From the NCBI GenBank assembly GCA_934691625.1, contig CAKUTA010000001.1, positions 372,001 through 436,000 of the forward strand: a stretch of 64,000 bases of DNA. Reading direction: 5' to 3'. Below the pieces are notes generated by a model, which saw only the letters and a list, made by a program, of their open reading frames with translations, was not told the DNA's origin and made no database searches. Positions 17,274 to 26,146 of this stretch are shown in pieces. A program made the position numbers and the translations under genes. Numbering within the stretch: the stretch's first letter is position 1; the number at the start of each line of letters is the position of its first letter. Source of the DNA: an uncultured Bacteroidales bacterium (GTDB taxonomy: Bacteria > Bacteroidota > Bacteroidia > Bacteroidales > UBA932).

Positions 17274-18221
17274 TTACCATTCCAGAACAGCGGCTCCAGA
17301 CAGCAGCCCGGCACCAAACGCACTGAAGACTAGAATATCTCCCTTTTTGAACATTCCCTTGCGGTTACACTCGTCCAGAAGAATCGCGCATGACGCTGAA
17401 GACGAATTGCCATGGTCGGTGATGTTCACAGGGAACTTGCTGTCAGGCTCGTCGAGATATTTCTTTATGGCATCTATGATCCTCTGGTTCGCCTGATGAA
17501 CCATGTAGTAGGTCACCTGCTCCTTTGTCATTCCGAGCTCAGCCAGCAGCGCCTCCACTTCCGTCGTGGAAGCATTGACAGCGAACTTGAACACTTCCTT
17601 GCCTTTCATCTGAAGAGGCACCTCGATCTCCTCCTTGTTGACATACGGGGTGGGCATGAGCTTGCGCTTCTGCCATATCTTGTCCGAAGCCGGCTGTGCA
17701 TGAAGCCTGATTCCCTTCAGATTGTCGCCCTTCGTGAATACCGCGGCACCTGCACCGTCCCCGAACAGCACGCATGTCGCCCTGTCTTTCCAGTCCGTCA
17801 TACGTGTCGGCTCCTCGGCGCATACGATCAGCACATTGTTGACCTTTCCTGCGAGGAAATGGCACTCCGCGATGTCCATGGCGTAGATGAAGCCCGGGCA
17901 GGCGCAGTTTATGTCAATGCATGGGCACGAAAGCCCTATTTTTTCGGATATTATGCAGCTGAGCCCAGGTGTCAGGTATTCATTGACCACATTCGAGCAG
18001 ATGAAATAGTCGATATCCTCAGGCTTCAGCCCGGACATCTCCAGGGCATTCAATGCTGCCTGTGCTCCGAGGTCTTCAATATTCTCGTAGCTGATGACGT
18101 GCCTGCTGCGGATGCCGGTGCGTGGAACAATCCATTCATCGCTGGTATCCAGAAATTCAGAAAGCATCGCGTTTGTCACGACTTTTTTCGGAAGGGCGCT
18201 TCCGGTTCCGATAAGTTTCAT
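17274..18221 (-). CDS. fabH: Beta-ketoacyl-[ACP] synthase III
   Basis: Starts fatty acid chains by condensing an acyl-CoA primer with malonyl-ACP; 315 residues. The catalytic triad is present: Cys in DINCACPGFIYAMDIAE (about residue 110), His in YYMVHQANQRIIDAI (about 240) and Asn in ITDHGNSSSASCAI (about 270). The N-terminal block LDTSDEWIVPRTGIRSRHV is diagnostic. It is the first gene of the fab operon, with a promoter about 70 bp upstream. The primer preference (straight or branched) cannot be told from sequence. Confidence 0.95.
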   Translation of the reverse strand: MKLIGTGSALPKKVVTNAMLSEFLDTSDEWIVPRTGIRSRHVISYENIEDLGAQAALNALEMSGLKPEDIDYFICSNVVNEYLTPGLSCIISEKIGLSCPCIDINCACPGFIYAMDIAECHFLAGKVNNVLIVCAEEPTRMTDWKDRATCVLFGDGAGAAVFTKGDNLKGIRLHAQPASDKIWQKRKLMPTPYVNKEEIEVPLQMKGKEVFKFAVNASTTEVEALLAELGMTKEQVTYYMVHQANQRIIDAIKKYLDEPDSKFPVNITDHGNSSSASCAILLDECNRKGMFKKGDILVFSAFGAGLLSGAAVLEW

Positions 18222-18292
18222 AGTAAATATTCAGTTCAATGTTCTTGTACAACGCCAGGGAAGCATACTCGTGCCTCCCCTGATATCAGCCG

Positions 18293-18324
18293 CAAATGTA
18301 CCTCTAAAAATATCAATGCAGAAA
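18293..18324 (-). promoter_or_regulatory. Probable promoter of the fab operon
   Basis: Read on the minus strand: TTTC (18324-18321), 20-bp spacer, TACATTTG (18300-18293). The fabH start lies 71 bp downstream. Confidence 0.55.
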
Positions 18325-18401
18325 ATTATGTGGCGAACTATCCTCCCTTTTGGCTCTCTTTTGGCGAGATGCCCCAATACGTGGCGAAATTTGCTGACGG
18401 G

Positions 18402-18432
18402 TTGCTCCGTTTCTTTTTAATTCTTACCTTTA
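18402..18432 (+). promoter_or_regulatory. Possible promoter of the LytTR gene
   Basis: TTG (18402-18404), 20-bp spacer, TACCTTTA (18425-18432; one mismatch to TAnnTTTG). It lies 20 bp before the ATG at 18453, so that ATG is preferred over the much longer open frame that starts inside fabH's complement. Confidence 0.45.
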
Positions 18433-18452
18433 CCATAAAAAATACTAAGAAC

Positions 18453-19355
18453 ATGTCGGAAAAATATAAGTTGCCAAGTTATTTCAGACAGAAGTATCAG
18501 CTGATAGCCACTGTCACATTCACAGCATTTTTCTCGCTGGTGTTCATGCTTGTCAGCATTCCTTTCTCGCACAATGTATGGTTTGCGATAGGTGCATCGG
18601 AAGCCTTCTTGTTCACAGCGGCCTTCTTCATAATAGGCCTTTTCATAATCATTCTCAGCAAGCGTCTCATGTATGCGACCAGGATGGAGGACATGAACTA
18701 TCTGCAGTTTGTCTTGTGGGATCTTGCTGAGGTCGTGGTGATCTGTCTCCTATATACATTGTTCTCCATAAAGGGCGACAAGCTTGGGATAATCCGCCTT
18801 GAAGATACTTCGTTCACCCATATTTTCCTCAATGCATTCCTGTACTGCTTCGTATCCCTGATAATACCATATATAATCGCGGGAATGTACTTCGCGATTA
18901 TCGACAAGAACAACACCATACGGCTGATGAATTACGCAAATGTGGTATCGGACGAGCAGATACTTCCGAAGGATGAGCAGAAGATCACTCTTTTTGACAA
19001 CAGCGGAGTCCTCAAGATGTCACTTCGCCTGTCCAGCCTATATTACATAGAATCAGATGACAACTATATAATAGTGTGGTACACAGACAGCAAGGGCGAG
19101 CTGAAGAAATACATGCTCCGCTGCCGTCTGAAGACAGTGGAGGAAAGTTTCATGGGCAGCAGCCTTATACGCTGCCACCGCAAGTACATTGTCAATATGG
19201 ACAAGGTGAAAGTCCTTCGCAAGGAAAAGGACGGATATGAACTGGACCTTGACAATGATGCCATTCCGCCGATCTCGATCACCAGGACCTATGCCGAGAA
19301 TGTCCTGAAATATCTGAAGAATGACGCCGGGAACAAGAAGCCTGAACAGAACTAG
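18453..19355 (+). CDS. Membrane-anchored LytTR-family DNA-binding regulator
   Basis: 300-residue transcription regulator with an N-terminal membrane part and a C-terminal LytTR DNA-binding domain. About residues 15-45, 50-75, 85-110 and 125-155 are four hydrophobic segments (ATVTFTAFFSLVFMLVSIPF; EAFLFTAAFFIIGLFIIILS; FVLWDLAEVVVICLLYTLF; IFLNAFLYCFVSLIIPYIIA). The C-terminal 100 residues hold LYYIESDDNYIIVWYTD, then SSLIRCHRKYIVNMDKVKVL, the LytTR signature. No sensor kinase or receiver domain is nearby, so it probably senses a membrane or small-molecule signal itself. It ends 4 bp inside the convergent DUF4293 gene. Confidence 0.88.
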   Translation: MSEKYKLPSYFRQKYQLIATVTFTAFFSLVFMLVSIPFSHNVWFAIGASEAFLFTAAFFIIGLFIIILSKRLMYATRMEDMNYLQFVLWDLAEVVVICLLYTLFSIKGDKLGIIRLEDTSFTHIFLNAFLYCFVSLIIPYIIAGMYFAIIDKNNTIRLMNYANVVSDEQILPKDEQKITLFDNSGVLKMSLRLSSLYYIESDDNYIIVWYTDSKGELKKYMLRCRLKTVEESFMGSSLIRCHRKYIVNMDKVKVLRKEKDGYELDLDNDAIPPISITRTYAENVLKYLKNDAGNKKPEQN

Positions 19356-19813
19356 GAACGTCTTTTCCTGTTCTTCTTGTCAATCCTGAGCCTGTATGTG
19401 CTTTCCACGAGAAGCTCGTCAGCAAGAATCCCCCTGGCTGCAAGCACATCCAGAATGACGCATACGGCAGGGAATACAGCATTGACCTTATACGCGAGCC
19501 TGCTTCCGTCAGCTCCGGCATGGAGGTTCACGAAGAATTCGACTCCGAGCCATATCTGGAAACCGAGGGTCACCAGAGCTGTCAGGACTGCTGTCCTGTA
19601 CTGGAATACCCTGAACCTGTATGTGGTCAGCGCCAGGATGTCAAGAATCAGAATGATGATGATAAGGATTGCGTAAGGAATGTATGTCAGGTACTTGTAA
19701 GTCTCTACGGCTGATCCGTCAGCACCGAGCTGAGTTGCCTTGACGCTGAATAGCATAACCGCCATAAGGATGGTGGAAATTGCAAGATATAATGTCTGTA
19801 TTCTCTGCCACAT
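19352..19813 (-). CDS. DUF4293 integral membrane protein
   Basis: 153-residue membrane protein of a family confined to Bacteroidota and of unknown function. The start is the ATG at 19813 (MWQRIQTLYLAISTILMAVM), which aligns with the M-x-Q-R-I-Q-x-L-Y-L opening of the family; an ATG three codons upstream is also possible. Four hydrophobic segments are seen (about residues 5-25, 45-65, 75-95, 110-135) and a basic tail (RLRIDKKNRKRRS). Its stop overlaps the end of the LytTR gene by 4 bp. Confidence 0.87.
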   Translation of the reverse strand: MWQRIQTLYLAISTILMAVMLFSVKATQLGADGSAVETYKYLTYIPYAILIIIILILDILALTTYRFRVFQYRTAVLTALVTLGFQIWLGVEFFVNLHAGADGSRLAYKVNAVFPAVCVILDVLAARGILADELLVESTYRLRIDKKNRKRRS

Positions 19814-19836
19814 GATATTCAATGATTTTATCCGGA

Positions 19837-19866
19837 TTGCAAAAATAGGAAAATAAACTAACTTTG
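19837..19866 (+). promoter_or_regulatory. Promoter of the AI-2E-family permease gene
   Basis: TTG (19837-19839), 19-bp spacer, TAACTTTG (19859-19866), a full match to the Bacteroidota -7 box, 30 bp before the ATG. It interlocks with the divergent promoter described next. Confidence 0.7.
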
Positions 19867-19870
19867 GAAA
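19840..19870 (-). promoter_or_regulatory. Promoter of the DUF4293 gene
   Basis: Read on the minus strand: TTTC (19870-19867), 19-bp spacer, TATTTTTG (19847-19840). It overlaps the plus-strand promoter almost completely, so the two cannot be occupied at the same time. Confidence 0.65.
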
Positions 19871-19896
19871 GTTTATCCGATATGGAGATATGATAT

Positions 19897-21057
19897 ATGG
19901 AAAATGAAAGAGGTGTTGACAGGTTGTCGCGTTATATAATTTATGGTGTCACGTCTGTTATCGTGCTTGCCGCATGCTGGTATTTCAGCAGCGTGATAGC
20001 GTATATCGTAATAGCTTTCGTGCTCTCTCTCATCGGCCGCCCCATTACCAGGCTGCTGCATGGGCTGACATTCAGGAAGAAACCGATGCCGGACTGGCTT
20101 CTGGCAGTCATAACGTTGTGCATCATCATGGCAGTCTTCCTGTTCGTGTTCACTCAGGTCATCCCGGTAGTCGCCGGCATTGTCCAGGACATATCGGACA
20201 ATGTGTCGTCTTCTGACTATTCGCTTCCGGTGGATTCCTTCATGGTGGCTGTGGACAATATAAATGCATGGCTCATTTCACGTTTCCCCCAGTTCGGCCC
20301 CGACTTCAGGATCGAGAATGCAGTAGGCTCATTCATCCGAAGGACATTCGACCTGGGCTCGCTGTCTTCCGCCATTGAATATATAGCATCTTTCTTCGTG
20401 TCCATCGGTGTGGGGGTGTTCTCTGTAGTGTTCATATCGTTCTTCTTCCTTAAGGACCAGATGCTCTTCAGAAAGATTGTCGGGGCGCTTGTGCCTGACA
20501 GGATAGAGCATCGCGTCATAGCTGCGATAGGGGACATCGAGCATCTGCTCTCCAGATATTTTGTGGGACTGATGATAGAAGTCATGGGGGTGGCTCTGCT
20601 GAATTTCCTTTTCATGTGGCTGATAGCCCGTATCGGGTTCAATGCCGCAGTCGGCATAGCTTTCATAACAGGCATCCTTAATATCATTCCGTATGTAGGC
20701 CCGCTTATAGGCACGGTGCTCGGGACTATACTGGCCACGGTGCTGAAATTCAGTGCAGCAGGCGTCACGGCACACTTCTGGGGCTTCATCCTGCTGCTTC
20801 TCATCCTGTTCGAGGTGACACAGCTTGTGGATAATTTCCTGTTCCAGCCGCTGATCTATTCGAAGAGCATCAAGGCCAGTCCTCTGGAGATCTTTATCGT
20901 GCTGCTTATCGCCGGAAACCTTGCAGGGGTTATCGGTATGCTGGCGGCTATCCCTGCATATACGGTGCTTCGCGTGATCGCAGGGCATTTCTTCTCTGAT
21001 TTCAAGGCTATCCGCCGTCTGATCCCGGACTGTGGCAATACTTTAAATGAACAATGA
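19897..21057 (+). CDS. AI-2E family (PerM/YdiK-like) membrane transporter
   Basis: 386-residue inner-membrane protein of the AI-2E transporter superfamily; members export autoinducer-2, act as Na+/H+ antiporters or have no known substrate, so the name is a family label only. Architecture fits: an N-terminal hydrophobic pair (VTSVIVLAACWYFSSVIAYI; LLAVITLCIIMAVFLFVFTQ), a soluble central part of about 100 residues (VQDISDNVSSSDYS...), then four to five segments including GIAFITGILNIIPYVGPLIG, the conserved N-(I/L)-I-P-x-x-G-P motif of the family. The next gene overlaps its end by 11 bp. Confidence 0.88.
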   Translation: MENERGVDRLSRYIIYGVTSVIVLAACWYFSSVIAYIVIAFVLSLIGRPITRLLHGLTFRKKPMPDWLLAVITLCIIMAVFLFVFTQVIPVVAGIVQDISDNVSSSDYSLPVDSFMVAVDNINAWLISRFPQFGPDFRIENAVGSFIRRTFDLGSLSSAIEYIASFFVSIGVGVFSVVFISFFFLKDQMLFRKIVGALVPDRIEHRVIAAIGDIEHLLSRYFVGLMIEVMGVALLNFLFMWLIARIGFNAAVGIAFITGILNIIPYVGPLIGTVLGTILATVLKFSAAGVTAHFWGFILLLLILFEVTQLVDNFLFQPLIYSKSIKASPLEIFIVLLIAGNLAGVIGMLAAIPAYTVLRVIAGHFFSDFKAIRRLIPDCGNTLNEQ

Positions 21058-22030
21058 TATGAACAGACTTATAAAATCGGCAGTGGCCGCTATGGCGATG
21101 GCATTGATTTCAATGTCATTGTCCGCAAGAAACAAGTGGGAGGCCCCCGGTGTGGCAAAGGCCAGCCCTACCTCGACACATATATTCGTGCAGCGGGACT
21201 CTGCCCTCTACCTGGACTTCTACCGTCCTTCAGAAGGAAGTGAGACCTCCATTGACGGCAGGAAGAAGCCAGCCATCATCTTTGCATTCGGGGGTGGCTT
21301 CATGGGCGGACACAGGGACAAGACCCATTACCGGCAGTGGATCAAGCTGCTGAATGACAATGGCTACCCTGTATTCTCGATAGACTATCGCCTCGGGCTC
21401 AAGGGTGTCAGCGTAAAGGGCGTGAAAATGATAGGCGCCATACGCCATTCCATAGAGATAGGTGTGGAGGACATGTTCGCCGCCACCGCATATATAATAA
21501 AGAATGCAGGAGAATTCGGAGTGAGCCCTGACAACCTGGTCATAAGCGGCTCGTCAGCCGGCGCCATAATCTCGCTTCAGTCGGAATATGAGCTGTGCAA
21601 CCATTCCTCACTCGCGTCCGTGCTCCCTTCTGGGTTCAGATATGCCGGAGTTATATCTTTCTCGGGTGCGATATTCTCCACTCACGGAAAGGTGAAATAT
21701 GCTGAAGCCCCGGCTCCGCAGATGCTGCTCCACGGCACTGCGGACAGGGTCGTGACATATAAGTCGATCCGCCTGTTCAACCTAGGGCTGTTCGGGTCTT
21801 CCAAGATCGCCAGGAGGCTTGGCAGGGGAGGATATCCTTATACGATTGTCCGCTATAAGGATCATACCCATGATATAGCGGACCTGATGTACTATACTTT
21901 TCCTGAGCAGCTGCGTTTTCTGGAAGAGTCTGTGATAAAGAAGACAGGCCGTACCGAAGACATCCTGATGGATGATCCGGCCGTGCCTGTTGATAATACT
22001 CTCCGCACACTGGGAGACCTGTATAAGTGA
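21047..22030 (+). CDS. Exported alpha/beta-hydrolase (esterase/lipase-like)
   Basis: 327-residue secreted hydrolase with signal peptide (SAVAAMAMALISMSLSARNK). An ATG at 21059 is an equally good start and would remove most of the overlap with the gene in front. The fold is visible: YLDFYRPSEG, the oxyanion region AIIFAFGGGFMGGHRDK (HGGG-type loop with GGGF), nucleophile elbow ISGSSAGAIIS (Ser about 170), acid in LLHGTADRVV (Asp) and a His in RYKDHTHDIA. This resembles BD-FAE/xylan-esterase-like enzymes; the natural ester is unknown. It is translationally coupled to the permease gene, whose role may be related. Confidence 0.82.
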   Translation: MNNDMNRLIKSAVAAMAMALISMSLSARNKWEAPGVAKASPTSTHIFVQRDSALYLDFYRPSEGSETSIDGRKKPAIIFAFGGGFMGGHRDKTHYRQWIKLLNDNGYPVFSIDYRLGLKGVSVKGVKMIGAIRHSIEIGVEDMFAATAYIIKNAGEFGVSPDNLVISGSSAGAIISLQSEYELCNHSSLASVLPSGFRYAGVISFSGAIFSTHGKVKYAEAPAPQMLLHGTADRVVTYKSIRLFNLGLFGSSKIARRLGRGGYPYTIVRYKDHTHDIADLMYYTFPEQLRFLEESVIKKTGRTEDILMDDPAVPVDNTLRTLGDLYK

Positions 22031-22033
22031 TGA

Positions 22034-22909
22034 CTATCTGATTTCGGTCATCTTGCCTAGCGCAAGCTCCACGAGGCTGCGTACAAGTGGCTTGTAGTCA
22101 GGGTTGCTGTTCTGGAGATATCTGTTGGCAATGGCGCAGCAGACTGTTCCTGCCTGATGTCCCAGATGTGCTGCAAGACCTGCAACAGCGGAGCTCTCCA
22201 TCTCGAAGTTGGTGATACGGTAGTCACCGAAGCGGAAAGATTCGAAGGTGTCCAGCATGTCAGGCATTGCCAGCGGCAGCCTTACCACACGACCCTGCGG
22301 ACCATAGAATCCTTGTGCCGAAATGGTCACGCCACTTACTGTGCATCCCTTGAACGCCTCGATAAGCTTCTCGCCTGCCTTTACGAAATAAGGGGAGCCG
22401 AGATAGCTGTTCCAGTGCGTGTGCACCTTGAATGCATCCTCCATTTCCGGGATATTGATCTTGTCACGGTCTGCATACCAGTTCAGCAGCCCGTCACATC
22501 CGACGGAAATCTCGGAGAAGATGAACGAGCCGATAGGAATATCAGGCTGGATGGCACCGCTCGTGCCGATTCTCAGGATGGTCAATGTCCTGTGCTCCGG
22601 CTTTACCTCGCGTGTCTTGAAATCCACATTTGCCAGCGCATCAAGTTCTGTCAGGACAATGTCGATGTTATCTGTGCCGATACCTGTGGAAAGGACTGTG
22701 ATTCTTTCCCCGTGGTATCTTCCTGTGATGGAGACGAATTCCCTGGAGGCATGCCTGAATTCCTTGTCCTCAAGAAACTCTCCGACCATATCCACACGTC
22801 CAGGATCGCCGACGAGGATGACCTTGTCTGCCAGTTCCTCCGGTTTCAGGTGAATGTGAAAAGCGGAACCGTCGTCGTTGATGATAAATTCAGATTCTGG
22901 TATTCTCAT
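22034..22909 (-). CDS. Nucleoside phosphorylase (uridine phosphorylase-like)
   Basis: Cytoplasmic PNP/UDP-family phosphorylase that splits a nucleoside with phosphate, 291 residues. Family marks are VILVGDPGRVD (phosphate-binding Gly-Arg), STGIGTDNIDIVLTEL, ILRIGTSGAIQPDIPIGSFI and the ribose-binding TNFEMESSAVAGLAAHLGH (the M-E-S motif). The N-terminal extension with HLKPEELADKVILVGDPGR is the uridine phosphorylase-type arrangement; purine or methylthioadenosine substrates cannot be excluded. It is downstream of clp and HAD genes but separated by an intrinsic terminator, so it is perhaps its own unit. Its end faces the hydrolase gene, 3 bp apart. Confidence 0.88.
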   Translation of the reverse strand: MRIPESEFIINDDGSAFHIHLKPEELADKVILVGDPGRVDMVGEFLEDKEFRHASREFVSITGRYHGERITVLSTGIGTDNIDIVLTELDALANVDFKTREVKPEHRTLTILRIGTSGAIQPDIPIGSFIFSEISVGCDGLLNWYADRDKINIPEMEDAFKVHTHWNSYLGSPYFVKAGEKLIEAFKGCTVSGVTISAQGFYGPQGRVVRLPLAMPDMLDTFESFRFGDYRITNFEMESSAVAGLAAHLGHQAGTVCCAIANRYLQNSNPDYKPLVRSLVELALGKMTEIR

Positions 22910-22931
22910 GTTTTTAACGTTTTAGTATTTT

Positions 22932-22951
22932 AAAAATCGCCGCAATCGGCG
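22932..22951 (-). terminator. Terminator between the HAD hydrolase and phosphorylase genes
   Basis: On the minus strand CGCCG/CGGCG (22951-22947, 22942-22938; loop ATTG) is followed by ATTTTTA. The stem is short but GC-rich with a U run. Confidence 0.55.
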
Positions 22952-22993
22952 GCATTTCTGCGAATATACAAAATAATCCTTCAAAACAACTTC

Positions 22994-23656
22994 TTATTCT
23001 GCGCCAAGAATATATCCGGCAAGATCTTCAGCAGTGTCTGCTATCTTCCATGGATGCCCGGCCTCCAACTCCTCCCTGGTGCGGAAACCCCATGTGACGC
23101 CTACGGTGCGTACAGCTGCATTTGCACCGGTTTTCATGTCCACGTCAGAATCGCCGATGTATATGACTTCATCCAGCTTGATGCCAGGCATTTCCGCCAT
23201 GATCTGGTGCACGATCGCCGGGTCTGGCTTTATCGGCTGCCCCTCCCTCTGACCTAGAATCTTGAGGAAGTGTATGTCCCCGAAGAAATGCGCTATCAGC
23301 TTTTCTGCACCCTCCTGATACTTGTTGGATGCCAATGCAGGGGTCACACCAGCTTCTGTTATCTTGTGCAGCATCCCTGTGATTCCAGGGTATGGTACAG
23401 TGCAGTCACACATGTGGGCGTCATAGTATGCCAGGAAATGCTCCGCCATTCTGCGGACATTGTCTTCAGTGTCCTGGCCTGCAGGAACAGCCCCGCGGAA
23501 CAGATTGTAGATTCCACGTCCGCATAATGTATAATAATCATTGATAGGCCTTTCCGGAAAGCCGCATTGGCCAAGTGCGAAATTTGTTGCATGTCCTAGA
23601 TCTTCGATAGTGTTCAGAAGAGTGCCGTCAAGATCGAATATCGCAAGTCTTGTCAT
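22994..23656 (-). CDS. HAD-family hydrolase, phosphoglycolate phosphatase-like
   Basis: 220-residue HAD phosphatase. The start is the ATG at 23656 (MTRLAIFDLDGTLLNTIEDL), which places motif I (DLDGT with nucleophile Asp8) at the N-terminus; 17 open codons upstream are discarded. Motif II is in PALASNKYQ, motif III the Lys of GQPIKPDPAIV, and motif IV IYIGDSDVDMKTG. The cap between motifs I and II is the small helical type of Gph/PGMB enzymes. The substrate is not determined by sequence; phosphoglycolate, pyrophosphate or sugar phosphates are possible. It lies 5 bp behind clp and is surely co-transcribed with it. Confidence 0.87.
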   Translation of the reverse strand: MTRLAIFDLDGTLLNTIEDLGHATNFALGQCGFPERPINDYYTLCGRGIYNLFRGAVPAGQDTEDNVRRMAEHFLAYYDAHMCDCTVPYPGITGMLHKITEAGVTPALASNKYQEGAEKLIAHFFGDIHFLKILGQREGQPIKPDPAIVHQIMAEMPGIKLDEVIYIGDSDVDMKTGANAAVRTVGVTWGFRTREELEAGHPWKIADTAEDLAGYILGAE

Positions 23657-23661
23657 ATGTC

Positions 23662-26001
23662 TTATATTGTTACCGGGACGGGCTTTTCCTCCAGCCTTGA
23701 GACGCATGTGCCGTTCTTGTCAGCCGCCAGCCCCACCTTTATTCCAGTTATTGCATGCCCTTTTCTCCCGAGAGCCCTTTCAGAGATGATGAACTCGGAA
23801 ACAGGGTTTTCGATATATTTCATCACAGCTCTTTTCAGAGGCCTGGCGCCGTAGCTCGGGTCGAACCCTGCCTCTGTCACGAACTTCTTTGCGGCAGGCG
23901 TTACTGTGACCTTGTATCCTGCAGCCTCTGCCCTGGCTTTCAGCTCCTTTAGCTCGATATCCACGATTCTGGAGATGTCCTCCTTGTCCAGTTCCCTGAA
24001 GAATACCTTCTCGTCCACACGGTTTATGAATTCCGGAGGAAATGCCTTCTTCACAGCTTTCTCCAGAACCATCTGCCTGTTCATCTCCACATTGCGGCTT
24101 GCGGTGCTGAAGCCGACACCTTTCCCGTATTCCTGGATGTCGCGGCTTCCCACATTTGAAGTCATTATTATGATGGTGTTGCGGAAACTGACCGTTCTTC
24201 CTTCGCTGTCTGTCAGCCTTCCGTCGTCCATCACCTGGAGCAGAAGGTTGAATATGTCAGGATGGGCCTTCTCGATCTCGTCCAGCAGCACGACACAGTA
24301 CGGCTTCCTTCTTACGCGCTCGCTCAGCTGTCCGCCCTCCTCATATCCGACGTATCCCGGAGGCGCACCGATGAGCCTGGATACGGAGAATTTCTCCATG
24401 TATTCGCTCATGTCGATTCTGACCATATTGTCCTCGGAATCGAAAAGATACTCTGCGATACGTTTTGCCAGCTCGGTCTTGCCGACACCGGTCGGCCCGA
24501 AGAACATGAACGAGCCTATAGGCCTGCCGGGATCCTTCAGTCCGGCTCTGTTTCTCTGTATGGCTCCCGCTATGGTGTCTATGGCCTCGTCCTGGCCTAT
24601 AATCCTGCTTTTCAGTCGCTCTCGCATCTTCATTATCCTGTGCCCCTCGGACTCTGCGACCTTGCTTACAGGAATTCCTGTCATCTTCGAGACCACGGCT
24701 GCGACCGCATCCTCGCCTACGGTCCGCCCTGAAGCATTGCCCTTTCCCAGCCTTATCATTGAACCTGCCTCGTCCATTGCGTCGATAGCCTTGTCAGGCA
24801 GGAACTGTTCAGGTATATATCTGTCTGTAAGACGGACGCAAGCTTCTATGGCAGCATCGGTGTACTTGACTTTATGGAAGCTTTCATAGTTCGGCTTGAG
24901 CGTTCCGAGAATGTCTATGGACTCCTTCACGCCCGCAGGTTCCACTATTATTTTCTGGAACCGCCTGTCCAGCGCCCCGTCCTTCTCCACGATTCTCGTG
25001 AACTCGTCCATCGTTGTGGCGCCGATGCATTGCAGCTCTCCACGGGCAAGCGCCGGCTTCAGCATGTTGGCTGCATCCAGGATGCCGTTTCCTCCACCCG
25101 CGCCGACAATCGTATGGAACTCGTCGATGAACAGGATGAGGTCAGGATTGCTGCCGGCTGCCTTTATGATCTCCTTTATCCTTTTCTCGAAATCGCCGCG
25201 GTATTTGGTCCCCGCTACGACAGATGCTATGTCCAGGGACACAATTCGCTTCTTCGCCAGGACAGGGGATATGGTCCCGTCAGCTATCTTCATGGCAATG
25301 CCCTCCACAATGGCAGACTTGCCGACGCCAGGCTCTCCGATGAGCATGGGATTGTTCTTTTTCCTTCTTCCCAGGATCTCGATCACACGCGAAATCTCCT
25401 TGTCCCTGCCGACCACAGGATCCAGCTTGCCTTCGGCGGCTGACTTTGTCAGGTCAATGCCGAACTCGGAAAAGATGTCTGCATTCTTTTCGCCTCCATC
25501 TGCCTGCGAGCCATCATCACTGATGTCATCCCCGTCGTCGCCATGCTCCTGGTCTGCTGACAGCAGCCCGTTCTTTTCCATGTATGTGAGGATACGGCTG
25601 TAGTCGATACCGATATTCCTCAGATATGTGATCCCGTAGCTGCCTGTGGACCTGCATAGCGCAAGGAGCAGGTGCTGCGGTGCAGCCTCCCTGCATTTCA
25701 GCTTCGCCGATTCCATTATGGCAATGCTCAATATGTTCTGCGTCGCCCTGGAAAAGGTGATGTTGTCCAGTTCGGAATATGGTATATGCTCGTTTGTGAA
25801 AATCCTGCCGTCAATGAACCTCTTCATCGAGCCGGTATCGGTTCCGAGGCTCTCCAGTGTGTGGCATGCCGCATTGTCATGGTGCCGCAGTATGCCCAGG
25901 AAAAGGTGGTCAGGCCCGATGCCATAGCTTCCGGTCCTCATCGCCTCTTCTCTCGCGTAGCCTATTATGCTGTTCAGGTCGTCTGATATCTTTATCTCCA
26001 T
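23662..26001 (-). CDS. Clp-family AAA+ unfoldase (ClpA/ClpC-like)
   Basis: 779-residue ATP-driven unfoldase that feeds proteins to ClpP. The start is the ATG at 26001, where the Clp_N domain begins (MEIKISDDLNSIIGYAREEA). Domains: double Clp_N (1-150), acidic linker (DDGDDISDDGSQADGGEK), D1 with Walker A GEPGVGKSAIVEG and DEFHT, D2 with GPTGVGKTELAKR and LLDEIEKAHPD. Unlike ClpB or ClpC, almost nothing is inserted between the D1 helical part and SRIIGQDEA, so the coiled-coil M domain is absent, as in ClpA. The tripeptide VGF at about residue 629 fits the ClpP-docking loop. No clpS is adjacent. Confidence 0.9.
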   Translation of the reverse strand: MEIKISDDLNSIIGYAREEAMRTGSYGIGPDHLFLGILRHHDNAACHTLESLGTDTGSMKRFIDGRIFTNEHIPYSELDNITFSRATQNILSIAIMESAKLKCREAAPQHLLLALCRSTGSYGITYLRNIGIDYSRILTYMEKNGLLSADQEHGDDGDDISDDGSQADGGEKNADIFSEFGIDLTKSAAEGKLDPVVGRDKEISRVIEILGRRKKNNPMLIGEPGVGKSAIVEGIAMKIADGTISPVLAKKRIVSLDIASVVAGTKYRGDFEKRIKEIIKAAGSNPDLILFIDEFHTIVGAGGGNGILDAANMLKPALARGELQCIGATTMDEFTRIVEKDGALDRRFQKIIVEPAGVKESIDILGTLKPNYESFHKVKYTDAAIEACVRLTDRYIPEQFLPDKAIDAMDEAGSMIRLGKGNASGRTVGEDAVAAVVSKMTGIPVSKVAESEGHRIMKMRERLKSRIIGQDEAIDTIAGAIQRNRAGLKDPGRPIGSFMFFGPTGVGKTELAKRIAEYLFDSEDNMVRIDMSEYMEKFSVSRLIGAPPGYVGYEEGGQLSERVRRKPYCVVLLDEIEKAHPDIFNLLLQVMDDGRLTDSEGRTVSFRNTIIIMTSNVGSRDIQEYGKGVGFSTASRNVEMNRQMVLEKAVKKAFPPEFINRVDEKVFFRELDKEDISRIVDIELKELKARAEAAGYKVTVTPAAKKFVTEAGFDPSYGARPLKRAVMKYIENPVSEFIISERALGRKGHAITGIKVGLAADKNGTCVSRLEEKPVPVTI

Positions 26002-26037
26002 CTTCTCTCCTTGTTTTATTTCCGCCCCTCCTTCTAG

Positions 26038-26069
26038 CAAAAATAAGACCTTTAATCCTATAAAGCAAA
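26038..26069 (-). promoter_or_regulatory. Promoter of the clp-HAD unit
   Basis: Read on the minus strand: TTTG (26069-26066), 20-bp spacer, TATTTTTG (26045-26038), 37 bp before the clp start. No CIRCE-type repeat is seen. Confidence 0.7.
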
Positions 26070-26115
26070 AAACATGGGATGGACGTGCCGGAAAAAGAGG
26101 CGCAGGCTTTATTTT

Positions 26116-26146
26116 TTTGTGCTCTGACAAAAAAAATGTAATTTTG
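26116..26146 (+). promoter_or_regulatory. Promoter of gyrA
   Basis: TTTG (26116-26119), exactly 19 bp, TAATTTTG (26139-26146): a perfect match to the Bacteroidota consensus. The leader before the ATG is about 75 nt. Confidence 0.75.

Noticed and set aside
17412..18452. Long N-terminal extension of the LytTR protein
   Set aside because: This part of the open frame is antisense to fabH and its promoter; the ATG at 18453 follows a promoter match and begins the membrane domain.
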